A DNA stretch of 64,000 nt, taken from positions 2,857,001 to 2,921,000 of the forward strand of contig OX387197.1 in the NCBI GenBank assembly GCA_947561715.1. Reading direction: 5' to 3'. The stretch's first letter is position 1. The number at the start of each line of letters is the position of its first letter. Shown here piece after piece: positions 39,585-54,500 of the stretch. A program made the translations under genes and the position numbers. This DNA is from Ascidia mentula (taxonomy: Eukaryota > Chordata > Ascidiacea > Phlebobranchia > Ascidiidae). The notes under the pieces were generated by a model. It made no database searches and was not told the DNA's origin. It saw only the letters and a list, made by a program, of their open reading frames with translations.

Positions 39585-42500
39585 ATGATTCGAACAATTC
39601 TTCTGCAATTTATTGTGTTGGGATTGTTCCAGGTTTGCTCTCCAGGTTCGTGTAATTAGGACACAAACAACAAAAAACTCAAAAAGTAATTTTCGTTAAA
39701 CACCACTGTCAACAAATGAATCGTGCATTTACATAATAAATGTATATCTTTATCAAGTTGTTAAATGAGAGCTCATGTACTTTTAACTTAAAAACTTTCC
39801 GTACGGTCAACTCGTTACAACGAATGTTGGTTGTTTCAGAAGTAAAGCAAACAATGTTTAACTGAAATATTAATTGATTTCATCTAGTTTTATCTGGTTT
39901 GTATCCACATTTGCAAAACCGATGCGGCGAAAGAAACCGTACAGCAAATGTTGATGTGACGAAACGTCTGACGTCACCAGGTTGGCCTGGTAGCTACAAA
40001 AACGATGAAGATTGCGAGTGGTTCATCGGAGCACCCACAAATCACGTGATCTTGTTCAAAGTGGTTTCGTTTTCAACTTATTCTTATCGTGATAAACTAC
40101 AGGTTAGATATACTTTCTGGTCTGTCAACTTGTTGTCACGATTGTTGGTTGCTTGAGAAGTAAAACCAAGCATGTTTACGAAGTGAAATATTACATTTTT
40201 TTCCCTTGCGAGTGGTTAACAGAAGCACCCACAAATCACGTGATCTTGTTCAAAGTGGTTTCGTTTTCAACAGAATCTCGTTACGACGAACAGAATGTCA
40301 AATGAAATTAACCGGAAAAAAAATTATATAGTTTTGTAAATACGTTTATTATCATACTAGAAGTAACACCATGCTGCTTTCGCATAGCAAGGCATGCAGG
40401 ATGGCCCTACCACGCATGCTCTTTATATTTGGCGGTCTCAGCTCTCGTGTTTTGGTTATTAGGTTCACAGGCGTCGCAGCCAAGACATTGCAGCCAATCT
40501 GGATCAGCCACTAATTTCATTTCAGTGGATGATCCAGCTTGGCTGCGAAGCCTGTGAACCTTATCATCATGGTTGCTTTTGTTTTTTGTTTGTTGCATTT
40601 TTATCTGCCCCGTTCTAAAGATGAACTCAAAACAATAACAGGTTTACGACAAGGACGGGAAAACGCGGTTGGATTTTTATTATAGAGATCTGACACCATT
40701 CAATTTCACATCACCTAACAATGAGGTTCGACTTGCCTTTACTTCAGATAGGTCTGGAACAAACCCAGGTTTCTCCATTGAATATAAAGCAGGTTGGCGA
40801 CCAATGTTGGTTGTTTCTGTTATCACTGAGACACAACATGTTTACTAAGTAAAATATTGGTTGATTTCTTCTAGTTTTATCTGGTTTGTATCCACATTTG
40901 CAAAACCGATGCGGCGAAAGAAACCGTACAGCAAATGTTGGTGTGACGAAACGTCTGACGTCACCAGGTTGGCCTGGTAACTACAAAAGAAATGAAGATT
41001 GCGAGTGGTTCATCGAAGCACCCACAAATCACGTGATCTTGTTCAAAGTGGTTTCGTTTTCAACTTATTATTATCATGATGCACTACAGGTTAGACAAAA
41101 ATAAACGTTTTTTTCTTTCTGGTCTGTCAACTTTTTGCCAGGATTGTTGGTTGCTTGAAAAGTAAAACCAAGCATGTTTACGAAGTAAAATATTAAATTT
41201 TTTTCCTTGCGAGTGGTTAATAGAAGCACCCACAAATCACGTGATCTTGTTCAAAGTGGTTTCGTTTTCAACAAAATCTCGTTACGACGAACAGAATGTT
41301 AAATTTAATCAACCGGAAAAAATTATTTAGTTTTGTAAATACGTTTATTATCACACTAAAAGTAACATCATGCTGCTTTCGCATAGCAAGGCAGGATGGC
41401 CCTACCACGCATGCTCTTTATATTTGGCGGTCTCAGCTCTCGTGTTTTGGTTATTAGGTTCACAGCCTTCGCAGGCAAGACATTGCAGCCAAGCTGGATC
41501 AACCACTTTCCCCATTTTAGTGGATGATCCAGTTTGGCTGCGAATCCAGTAAACCTAATTATCATGGTTGCTTTTGTTTTTTGCATTTTTATTTGCCGTG
41601 TTCTAAAGATCAACTCGAAACAATAACAGGTTTACGACAAGGACGGGAAAACGCGGTTGTATTTTTATTCTGGAGATCTGCCACCATTCAATTTCACATC
41701 ACCTAACAATGAAGTTCGACTTGCCTTTAGTTCAGATAGTTCTGCAAGAAACCCAGGTTTCTCCATTGAATATAAAGCAGGTTGGCGACCAATGTTGGTT
41801 GTTTCTGTTATCACTAAGACAAAACACGTTTACCAAGTAAAATAATAATTGATTTCTTCTAGTTTTATCTGGTTTGTATCCACATTTGCAAAACCGATGC
41901 GGCGAAAGAAACCGCACAGCAAACGTTGGTGTGACGAAACGTCTGACGTCACCAGGTTGGCCTGGTAGCTATAAGAACAATGAAGATTGCGAGTGGTTAA
42001 TCGAAGCACCCACAAATCACGTGATCTTGTTCGAAGTGGTTTCGTTTTCAACTTATTATTATCGTCATAAACTACAGGTTAGATAAAAAGAACCGTTTTT
42101 ATACTTTCTGGTCTGTCAACTTGTTGCCACGATTGTTGGTTGCTTGAGAAGTAAATCCAAGCATGATTGCGAAGTGAAATATTATTTTTTTTTCCTTGCG
42201 AGTGGTTAATAGAAGCAACCACAAATCACGTGATCTTATTCAAAGTGGTTTCGTTTTCAACAGAATCTCGTTACGACGAACAGAATGTTAAAAGAAATTA
42301 AACGGAAAAAATTATGTAGTTTTGTAAATACGTTTTTTATCATACTAGAAGTAACACCATGCTGCTTTCGCATAGCAAGGCATGCAGGATGGCCCTACCA
42401 CGCATGCTCTTTATATTTGGCGGTCTCAGCTCTCGTGTTTTGGTTATTAGGTTTACAGGCTTCGCAGGCAAGACATTGCAGCCAAGCTGGATCAACCACT

Positions 42501-45500
42501 TTCCCCATTTCAGTGGCTGATCCAGTTTGGCTGCGAAGCCTGTGAACCTTATCATCATGGATGCTTTTGTTTTTTGTTTGTTGCATTTTTATCTGCCGCG
42601 TTCTAAAGATTAACTCAAAACAATAACAGGTTTACGACAAGGACGGGAAAACGCGGTTGGATTTTTATTATGGAGATCTGCCACCATTCAATTTCACATC
42701 ACCTAACAATGAAGTTCGACTTGCCTTTACATCAGATAGTTCTGCAACAAAACCAGGTTTCTCCATTGAATATAAAGCAGGTTGGCGACCAATGTTGGTT
42801 GTTTCTGTTATCACTAAGACACAACATGTTTACTAAGTAAAATATTGATTGATTTCTTCTAGTTTTATCTGGTTTGTATCCACATTTGCAAAACCGATGC
42901 GGCGAAAGAAACCGCACAGCAAATGTTGGTGTGACAAAACGACTGACGTCACCAGGTTGGCCTGGTAGCTATCAAAACGATGAAGATTGCGAGTGGTTCA
43001 TCGGAGCACCCACAAATCACGTGATCTTGTTCAAAGTGGTTTCGTTTTCAACTTATTATTATCGTGATAAACTACAGGTTAGATGAAAAGAACATTTTTT
43101 TATAATATGATTTGTCAACTTGTTGTCACGTTTGTTGGTTGCTTGAAAAGTAAAACCAAGCATGTTTACGAAGTGAAATATTAATTTTTTTTCCTTGCGA
43201 GTGGTTAATAGAAGCAACCACAAATCACGTGATCTTGTTCAAAGTGGTTTCGTTTTCAACAGAATCTCGTTACGACGAACAGAATGTTAAATGAAATTAA
43301 CCGGAAAAAATTATTTAGTTTCGTAAATACGTTTATTATCATACTAGAAGCAAAACCATGCTGCTTTTGCATAGCAAGGCAGGATGGCCCTACCACGCAT
43401 GCTCTTTATATTTGGCGGTCTCAGCTCTCGTGTTTTGGTTATTAGGTTCACAGGCTTCGCAGGCAAGACGTTGCAGCCAAGCTGGATCAGCCACTTTCCC
43501 CATTTCAGTGTCTGATCCAGTTTGGCTGCGAAGCCTGTGAACCTTATCATCTTGGATGCTTTTGTTTTTTGTTAGTTGCATTTTTATCTGCCGCGTTCTG
43601 AAGATTAACTCAAAACAATAACAGGTTTACGACAAGGACGGGACAACGCGGTTGTATTATTATCATGGAGATCTGACGTCTTTCAATTTCACATCACCTA
43701 ACAATGAAGTTCGACTTGCCTTTACTTCAGATAGTTCTGCAACAAAACCAGGTTTCTCCATTGAATATAAAGCAGGTTGGCGACCAATGTTGGTTGTTTC
43801 TGTTATCACTAAGACACAACATGTTTACTAAGCAAAATAATAATTGATTTCTTCTAGTTTTATCTGGTTTGTATCCACATTTGCAAAACCGATGCGGCGA
43901 AAGAAACCGCACAGCAAATGTTGGTGTGACGAAACGTCTGACGTCACCAGGTTGGCCTGGTAACTATAAAAGAAATGAAGATTGCGAGTGGTTCATCGGA
44001 GCACCCACAAATCACGTGATCTTGTTCAAAGTGGTTTCGTTTTCAACTTATTATTATCGCCATAATCTACAGGTTAGATAAAAAGAACCGTTTTTATACT
44101 TTATGGTCTGTCAACTTGTTGCCACGGTTGTTGGTTGCTTGAAAAGTAAAACCAAGCATGTTTACGAAGTGAAATATTAAATTTTTTTCCTTGCGAGTGG
44201 TTAATAGAAGCAACCACAAATCACGTGATCTTGTTCAAAGTGGTTTCGTTTTCAACAGAATCTCGTTACGACGAACAGAATGTTAAATGAAATTAACCGG
44301 AAAAAAATTTATTTAGTTTTGTAAATACGTTTATTATCATACTAGAAGTAACACCATGCTGCTTTCGCATAGCAAGGCATGCAGGATGGCCCTACCACGC
44401 ATGCTCTTTATATTTGGCGGTCTCAGCTCTCGTGTTTTGGTTATTAGGTTCACAGGCTTCGCAGCCAAGGCATTGCAGCCAAGCTGGATCAGCCACTATC
44501 CCCATTTCAGTGTCTGATCCAATTTGGCTGCGAAACCTGTGAACCTTATCACCATGGTTGCTTTTGTTTTTTGTTTGTTGCATTTTTATCTGCCGTGATC
44601 TAAAGATCAACTCGAAACAATAACAGATTTACGACAAGGACGGGAAAACGCGGTTGGATTTTTATTATGGAGATCTGACACCATTCAATTTCACATCACC
44701 TAACAATGAAGTTCGACTTGCCTTTACTTCAGATATTTCTTCAACAAAACCAGGTTTCTCCATTGAATATAAAGCAGGTTGGCGACCAATGTTGGTTGTT
44801 TCTGTTATCACTAAGACACAACATGTTTACTAAGTAAAATATTGATTGATTTCTTCTAGTTTTATCTGGTTTGTATCCACATTTGCAAAACCGATGCGGC
44901 GAAAAAAACCGCACAGCCAATGTTGGTGTGACGAAACGTCTGACGTCACCAGGTTGGCCTGGTAACTATAAGAACAATGAAGATTGCGAGTGGTTCATCG
45001 GAGCACCCACAAATCACGTGATCTTGTTCGAAGTGGTTTCGTTTTCAACTGGATCATATGACAAACTACAGGTTAGATAAAAAGAACCCTTTTTTATACT
45101 TTATGGTCTGACAACTTGTTGTCACGATTGTTGGTTGCTTGAAAAGTAAAACCAAGCATGTTTACGAAGTGAAATATTATTTTTTTCCTTGCGAGTGGTA
45201 AATAGAAGCACCCACAAATCACGTGATCTTGTTCAAAGTGGTTTTGTTTTCAACAGAATCTCGTTACGACGAACAGAATGTTAAATGAAATTAACCGGAA
45301 AAAGTTATTTAGTTTTTGTTAATACGTTTTTTGTCATACTAGAAGCAAAACCATGCTGCTTTTGCATAGCAAGGCGTGCAGGATGGCCCTACCACGCATG
45401 CTCTTTATATTTGTCGAGCTCATCTCTCGTGTTTTGGTTATTAGGTTTACAGGCTTCGCAGGCAAGACATTGCAGCCAAGCTGGATCAACCACTTTCCCC

Positions 45501-48500
45501 ATTTCAGTGGCTGATCCAGTTTGGCTGCAAAGCCTGTAAACCTTATTATCATGGTTGCTTTTGTTTTTTGTTTGTTGCATTTTTATCTGCCGCGTTCTAA
45601 AGATTAACTCAAAACAATAACAGGTTTACGACAAGGACGGGAAAACGCGGTTGCATTATTATTATGGAAATCTGACGTATTTCAATTTCACATCACCTAA
45701 CAATGAAGTTCGACTTGCGTTTACTTCACATAGTTCTGCAACAAACCCAGGTTTCTCCATTGAATATAAACCAGGTTGGCGACCAATGTTGGTTGTTTCT
45801 GTTATCACTAAGACACAACATGTTTACTAAGTAAAATATTGATTGATTTCTTCTAGTTTTATCTGGTTTGTATCCACATTTGCAAAACCGATGCGGCGAA
45901 AGAAACCGCACAGCAAACGTTGGTGTGACGAAACGTCTGACGTCACCAGGTTGGCCTGGTAGCTATAAAAACGATGAAGATTGCGAGTGGTTCATCGGAG
46001 CACCCACAAATCACGTGATCTTGTTCACAGTGGTTTCGTTTTCAACTGGATCATATGACAAACTACAGGTTGGATGAAAAGAAACTTTTTTTTACTTTAT
46101 GATCTGTCAATTTGTTGCCACGATTGTTGGTTGCTTGAGAAGTAAAACCAAGCATGTTTACGAAGTGAAATATTAATATTTTTCCTTGCGAGTGGTTAAT
46201 AGAAGCACCCACAAATCACGTGATCTTACTCAAAGTGGTTTCGTTTTCAACAGAATCTCGTTACGACGAACAGAATGTTAAATGAAATTAACCGGAAAAA
46301 TTATTTAGTTTTGTAAATACGTTTTTTATCATACTAGAAGTAACACAATGCTGCTTTCGCATAGCAAGGCGTGCAGGATGGCTCTACCACGCATGTTCTT
46401 TATATTTGGCGATCACAGCTCTCGTGTTTTGGTTATTAGCTTCACAGGCTTCGCAGGCAAGACATTGCAGCCAAGCTGGATCAGCCACTTTCCCCATTTC
46501 AGTGGATGATCCAGTTTGGCTGCGAAGCCTGTGAACCTTATCATCATGGATGCTTTTGTTTTTTGTTTGTTGCATTTTTATCTGCCGCGTTCTAAAGATT
46601 AACTCAAAACAATAACAGGTTTACGACAAGGACGGGAAAACGCGGTTGGATTTTTATTATGGAGATCTGCCACCATTCAATTTCACATCACCTAACAATG
46701 AAGTTCGACTTGCCTTTACTTCAGATAGTTCTGCAACAAAACCAGGTTTCTCCATTGAATATAAAGCAGGTTGGCGACCAATGTTGGTTGTTTCTGTTAT
46801 CACTAAGACAAAACATGTTTACCAAGTAAAATATTGATTGATTTCTTCTAGTTTTATCTGGTTTGTATCCACATATGCAAAACCGATGCGGCGAAAAAAA
46901 CCGCACAGCAAATGTTGGTGTGACGAAACGTCTGACGTCACCAGGTTGGCCTGGTAACTATAAGAACAATGAAGATTGCGAGTGGTTCATCGGAGCACCC
47001 ACAAATCACGTGATCTTGTTCAAAGTGGTTTCGTTTTCAACTTATTATTATCGTGATAAACTACAGGTTAGATAAAAAGAACCCTTTTTTTTCTTTATGG
47101 TCTGTCAACTTGTTGCCACGATTGTTGGTTGCTTGAGAAGTAAATCCAAGCATGTTTACGAAGTGAAATATTATTTTTTTCCTTGCGAGTGGTTAACAGA
47201 AGCAACCACAAATCACGTGATCTTGTTCAACGTGGTTTCGTTTTCAACAGAATCTCGTTACGACGAACAGAATGTTAAATGAAATTAAACGGAAAAAATT
47301 ATGTAGTTTTGTTAATACGTTTATTATCATACTAGAAGTAACACCATGCTGCTTTCGCATAGTAAGGCATGGAGGATGGCCCTACCGCGCATGCTCTTTA
47401 TATTTGGCGAGCTCAGCTCTCGTGTTTTGGTTATTAGGTTCACAGGCTTCGTAGGCAAGTCATTGCAGCCAAGCTGGATCAGCCACTTTTTCCATTTCAG
47501 TGGCTGATCCAGTTTGGCTGCGAAGCCTGTAAACCTTATTATCATGGATGCTTTTGTTTATTGTTTGTTGTATTTTTATTTGCCGTGTACTAAAGATGAA
47601 CTCAAAACAATAACAGGTTTACGACAAGGACGGGAAAACGCGGTTGTATTTTTATTATGGAAATCTGACGTCTTTCAATTTCACATCACCTAACAATGAG
47701 GTTCGACTTGCCTTTACTTCAGATAGTTCTGCAACAAAACCAGGTTTCTCCATTGAATACAAAGCAGGTTGGCGACCAATGTTGGTTGTTTCTGTTATCA
47801 CTAAGACACAACATGTTTACCAAGTAAAATATTGATTGATTCCTTCTAGTTTTATCTGGTTTGTATCCACATTTGCAAAACCGATGCGGCGAAAGAAACC
47901 GCACAGCAAACGTTGGTGTGACGAAACGTCTGACGTCACCAGGTTGGCCTGGTAGCTATAAGAACAATGAAGATTGCGAGTGGTTCATCGGTGCACCCAC
48001 AAATCACGTGATCTTGTTCAAAGTGGTTTCGTTTTCAACTTATTATTATCGTCATAAACTACAGGTTATATAAAAAGAACTGTTTTTATACTTTCTGGTC
48101 TGTCAACTCGTTGCCACGATTGTTGGTTGCTTGAGAAGTAAATCCAAGCATGTTTACGAAGTGAAATATTAATTTTTTTTCCTTGCGAGTGGTTAATAGA
48201 AGCAACCACAAATCACGTGATCTTGTTCAAAGTGGTTTCGTTTTCAACAGAATCTCGTTACGACGAACAGAATGTTAAATGAAATTAAACGGAAAAATTA
48301 TGTAGTTTTGTAAATACGTTTTTTATCATACTAGAAGTAACACAATGCTGCTTTCGCATAGCAAGGCGTGCAGGATGGCCCTACCACGCATGCTCTTTAT
48401 ATTTGGCGATCACAGCTCTCGTGTTTTGGTTATTAGCTTCACAGGCTTCGCAGGCAAGACATTGCAGCCAAGCTGGATCAGCCACTTTCCCCATTTCAGT

Positions 48501-51500
48501 GGATGATCCAGTTTGGCTGCGAAGCCTGTGAACCTTATCATCATGGATGCTTTTGTTTTTTGTTTGTTGCATTTTTATCTGCCGCGTTCTAAAGATTAAC
48601 TCAAAACAATAACAGGTTTACGACAAGGACGGGAAAACGCGGTTGGATTTTTATTATGGAGATCTGCCACCATTCAATTTCACATCACCTAACAATGAAG
48701 TTCGACTTGCCTTTACATCAGATAGTTCTGCAACAAAACCAGGTTTCTCCATTGAATATAAAGCAGGTTGGCGCCCAATGTTGGTTGTTTCTGTTATCAC
48801 TAAGACACAACATGTTTACCAAGTAAAATATTGATTGATTTCTTCTAGTTTTATCTGGTTTGTATCCACATTTGCAAAACCGATGCGGCGAAAAAAACCG
48901 CACAGCAAATGTTGGTGTGACGAAACGTCTGACGTCACCAGGTTGGCCTGGTAACTATAAGAACAATGAAGATTGCGAGTGGTTCATCGGAGCACCCACA
49001 AATCACGTGATCTTGTTCAAAGTGGTTTCGTTTTCAATTTATTATTATCGTGATAAACTACAGGTTAGATAAAAAGAACCCTTTTTTATACTTTCTGGTC
49101 TGTCAACTTGTTGCCACGATTGTTGGTTGCTTGAGAAGTAAATCCAAGCATGTTTACGAAGTGAAATATTATTTTTTTCCTTGCGAGTGGTTAATAGAAG
49201 CAACCACAAATCACGTGATCTTGTTCAAAGTGGTTTCGTTTTCAACAGAATCTCGTTACGACGAACAGATTGTTAAATGAAATTAAACGGAAAAAATTAT
49301 GTAGTTTTGTTAATACATTTATTATCATACTAGAAGTAACACCATGCTGCTTTCGCATAGTAAGGCATGCAGGATGGCCCTACCGCGCATGCTCTTTGTA
49401 TTTTGCGAGCTCAGCTCTCGTGTTTTGGTTATTAGGTTCACAGGCTTCGCAGGCAAGACGTTGCAGCCAAGCTGAATCAACCACTTTCCCCATTTTAGTG
49501 TCTGATCCAGTTTGGCTGCGAAGCCTGTGAACCTTATCATCTTGGATGCTTTTGTTTTTTGTTAGTTGCATTTTTATCTGCCGCGTTCTGAAGATTAACT
49601 CAAAACAATAACAGGTTTACGACAAGGACGGGACAACGCGGTTGTATTATTATCATGGAGATCTGACGTCTTTCAATTTCACATCACCTAACAATGAAGT
49701 TCGACTTGCCTTTACTTCAGATAGTTCTGCAACAAAACCAGGTTTCTCCATTGAATATAAAGCAGGTTGGCGACCAATGTTGGTTGTTTCTGTTATCACT
49801 AAGACACAACATGTTTACCAAGTAAAATATTGATTGATTTCTTCTAGTTTTATCTGGTTTGTATCCACATTTGCAAAACCGATGCGGCGAAAGAAACCGC
49901 ACAGCAAATGTTGGTGTGACGAAACGTCTGACGTCACCAGGTTGGCCTGGTAACTATAAAAGAAATGAAGATTGCGAGTGGTTCATCGGAGCACCCACAA
50001 ATCACGTGATCTTGTTCAAAGTGGTTTCTTTTTCAACTTATTATTATCGCCATAATCTACAGGTTAGATAAAAAGAACCGTTTTTATACTTTATGGTCTG
50101 TCAACTTGTTGCCACGGTTGTTGGATGCTTGAAAAGTAAAACCAAGCATGTTTACTAAGTAAAACATTATTTTTTTTCCTTGCGAGTGGTTAATAGAAGC
50201 AACCACACATCACGTGATCTTGTTCAAAGTGGTTTCGTTTTCAACAGAATCTCGTTACGACGAACAGAATGTTAAATGAAATTAACCGGAAAAAACATTT
50301 ATTTAGTTCTGTAAATACGTTTATTATCATACTAGAAGTAACACCATGCTGCTTTCGCATAGCAAGGCATGCAGGATGGCCCTACCACGCATGCTCTTTA
50401 TATTTGGCGGTCTCAGCTCTCGTGTGTTGGTTATTAGGTTCACAGGCTTCGCAGCCATGGCATTGCAGCCAATCTGGATCAGCCACTATCCCCATTTCAG
50501 TGTCTGATCCAATTTGGCTGCGAAACCTGTGAACCTTATCACCATGGTTGCTTTTGTTTTTTGTTTGTTGCATTTTTATCTGCCGTGTTCTAAAGATCAA
50601 CTCGAAACAATAACAGGTTTACGACAAGGACGGGAAAACGCGGTTGGATTTTTATTATGGAGATCTGACACCATTCAATTTCACATCACCTAACAATGAA
50701 GTTCGACTTGCCTTTACTTCAGATATTTCTTCAACAAAACCAGGTTTCTCCATTGAATATAAAGCAGGTTGGCGACCAATGTTGGTTGTTTCTGTTATCA
50801 CTGAGACACAACATGTTTACTAAGTAAAATATTGATTGTTTTCATCTAGTTTTATCTGGTTTGTATCCACATTTGCAAAACCGATGCGGCGAAAAAAACC
50901 GCACAGCAAATGTTGGTGTGACGAAACGTCTGACGTCACCAGGTTGGCCTGGTAGCTATAAAAACGATGAAGATTGCGAGTGGTTCATCGGAGCACCCAC
51001 AAATCACGTGATCTTGTTCAAAGTGGTTTCGTTTTCAACTGGATCATATGACAAACTACAGGTTAGATAAAAAGAACCGTTTTTATAATTTCTGATCTGT
51101 CAACTTGTTGGCACGATTGTTGGTTGCTTGAGAAGTAAAACCAAGCATGTTTACGAAGTGAAATATTAAATTTTTTTCCTTGCGAGTGGTTAATAGAAGC
51201 AACCACAAATCACGTGATCTTGTTCAAAGTGGTTTCGTTTTCAACAGAATCTCGTTACGACGAACAGAATGTTAAATGAAATTAACCGGAAAAAGTTATT
51301 TAGTTTTTTGAAGACGTTTTTTGTCATACTAGAAGTAACACCATGCTGCTGCTTTCGCATAGCAAGGCATGCAGGATGGTCCTACCACGCATGCTCTTTA
51401 TATTTGTCGATCTCAGCTCTCGTGTTTTGGTTATTAGGTTCACAGGCTCCGCAGGCAAGGCATTGCAGCCAAGCTGGATCAACCACTAATCCAATTTCAG

Positions 51501-54500
51501 TGTCTGATCCAGTTTGGCTGCGAAGCCTGTAAAATTTATTATCATGGTTGCTATTGTTTTTTGTTTGATGCATTTTTATTTGCCGTGTATTAAAGATGAA
51601 CTCAAAACAATAACAGATTTACGACAAGGACGGGAAAACGCGGTTGTATTATTATTATGGAAATCTGACGTCTTTCAGTTTCACATCAGCTAACAATGAA
51701 GTTCGACTTGCGTTTACTTCAGATAGTTCTGCAAGAAACCAAGGTTTCTCCATTGAATATAAAGCAGGTTGGCGACCAATGTTGGTTGTTTCTGTTATCA
51801 CTAAGACAAAACACGTTTACCAAGTAAAATATTGATTGATTTCTTCTAGTTTTATCTGGTTTGCATCCACATTTGCAAAACCGATGCGGCGAAAGAAACC
51901 GCACAGCAAATGTTGGTGTGACGAAATGTCTGACGTCACCAGGTTGGCCTGGTAATTACAAGAACAATGAAGATTGCGAGTGGTTAATCGAAGCAACCAC
52001 AAATCACGTGATCTTGTTCAAAGTGGTTTTGTTTTCAACTGAATCATGTTGCGACAAACTACAGGTTAGAGGAAAAAAACCGTTTTTATACTTTATGGTC
52101 TGTCAACTTGTTGTCACGATTGTTGGTTGCTTGAGAAGTAAAACCAAGCATGTTTACGAAGTGAAACATTATTTTTTTTTCTTGCGAGTGGTTAATAGAA
52201 GCAACCACAAATCACGTGATCTTGTTCAAAGTGGTTTCGTTTTCAACAGAATGTCGTTACGACGAACAGAATGTTAAATGAAATTAACCGGAAAAAAATT
52301 ATATAGTTTTGTAAATACGTTTTTTGTCATAATAGAAGTAACACCATGCTGCTTTCGCATAGCAAGGCATGCAGGAGGGCCCTACCGCGCATGCTCTTCA
52401 TATTTGGCGGTCTCAGCTCTCGTGTTTTGGTTATTAGGTTCACAGGCTTCGCAGCCAAGGCATTGCAGCCAAGCTGGATCAGCCACTTTCCCCACTTCAG
52501 TGTCTGATCCAATTTGGCTGCGAAGCCTGTGAACCTTATCACCATGGTTGCTTTTGTTTTTTGTTTGTTGCATTTTTATCTGCCGTGTTCTAAAGATGAA
52601 CTCGAAACAATAACAGGTTTACGACAAGGACGGGAAAACGCGGTTGGATTTTTATTATGGAGATCTGACACCATTCAATTTCACATCACCTAACAATGAA
52701 GTTCGACTTGCCTTTACTTCAGATATTTCTGGAACAAAACCAGGTTTCTCCATTGAATATAAAGCAGGTTGGCGACCAATGTTGGTTGTTTCTGTTACCA
52801 CCAAGACACAACATGTTACTTAGTAAAATATTGATTGATTTCTTCTAGTTTTATCTGGTTTGTATCCACATTTGCAAAACCGATGCGGCGAAAAAAACCG
52901 CACAGCAAATGTTGGTGTGACGAAACGTCTGACGTCACCAGGTTGGCCTGGTAACTATAAAAGAAATGAAGATTGCGAGTGGTTCATCGAGGCACCCACA
53001 AATCACGTGATCTTGTTCGAAGTGGTTTCGTTTTCAACTGGATCATATGACAAACTGCAGGTTAGATAAAAAGAACCTTTTTTTTACTTTCTGATCTGTC
53101 AACTTGTTGCCACGATTGTTGGTTGCTTGAGAAGTAAAACCAATCATGTTTACGAAGTGAAATATTATTTTTTTTCCTTGCGAGTGGTTAATAGAAGCAA
53201 CCACAAATCACGTGATCTTGTTCAAAGTGGTTTCGTTTTCAACAGAATCTCGTTACGACGAACAGAATGTTAAATGAAATTAACCGGAAAAAGTTATTTA
53301 GTTTTGTAAATACGTTTTTTATCATACTAGAAGTAACACCATGCTGCTTTCGCATAGCAAGGCATGCAGGATGGCCCTACCACGCATGCTCTTTATATTT
53401 GGCGGTCTCAGCTCTTGTGTTTTGGTTATTAGGTTCACAGGCTTCGCAGGCAAGTCATTGCAGCCAATCTGGATCAACCACTTTCCCCATTTCAGTGTCT
53501 GATCCAGTTTGGCTGCGAAGCCTGTGAACCTTATCATCATGGATGTTTTTGTTTTTTGTTAGTTGCATTTTTATCTGCCGTGTTCTAAAGATGAACTCAA
53601 AACAATAACAGGTTTACGACAAGGACGGGAAAACGCGGTTGTATTATTATTATGGAAATCTGACGTCTTTCAGTTTCACATCAGCTAACAATGAAGTTCG
53701 ACTTGCGTTTACTTCACATAGTTCTGCAACAAAACCAGGTTTTTCCATTGAATATAAAGCAGGTTGGCGACCAATGTTGGTTGTTTCTGTTATCACTAAG
53801 ACACAACATGTTTACTAAGTAAAATATTGATTGATTTCTTCTAGTTTTATCTGGTTTGTATCCATATTTGCAAAACCGATGCGGCGAAAGAAACCGCACA
53901 GCAAATGTTGGTGTGACAAAACGTCTGACGTCACCAGGTTGGCCTGGTAACTATAAGAACTATGAAGATTGCGAGTGGTTCATCGGAGCACCCACAAATC
54001 ACGTGATCTTGTTCAAAGTGGTTTCGTTTTCAACTTATTTTTATCGTGCTAAACTACAGGTTAGATAAAAAGAAACGTTTTTATACTTTACGGTCTGTCA
54101 ACTTGTTGCCACGATTGTTGGTTGCTTGAGAAGTAAAACCAAGCATGTTTACGAAGTGAAATATTATTTTTTTTCCTTGCGAGTGGTTAATAGAAGCACC
54201 CACAAATCACGTGATCTTGTTCAAAGTGGTTTGGTTTTCAACAGAATCTCGTTACGACGAACAGAATGTTAAATGAAATTAACCGGAAAAAGTTATTTAG
54301 TTTTGTAAATACGTTTTTTATCATACTAGAAGTAACACCATGCTGCTTTCACATAGCAAGGCATGCAGGATGGCCCTACCACGCATGCTCTTTATATTTA
54401 GCGGTCTCAGCTCTCGTGTTTTGGTTATTAGGATCACAGGCTCCGCAGGCAAGACATTGCAGCCAATCTGGATCAACCACTAATCCAATTTCAGTGGCTG

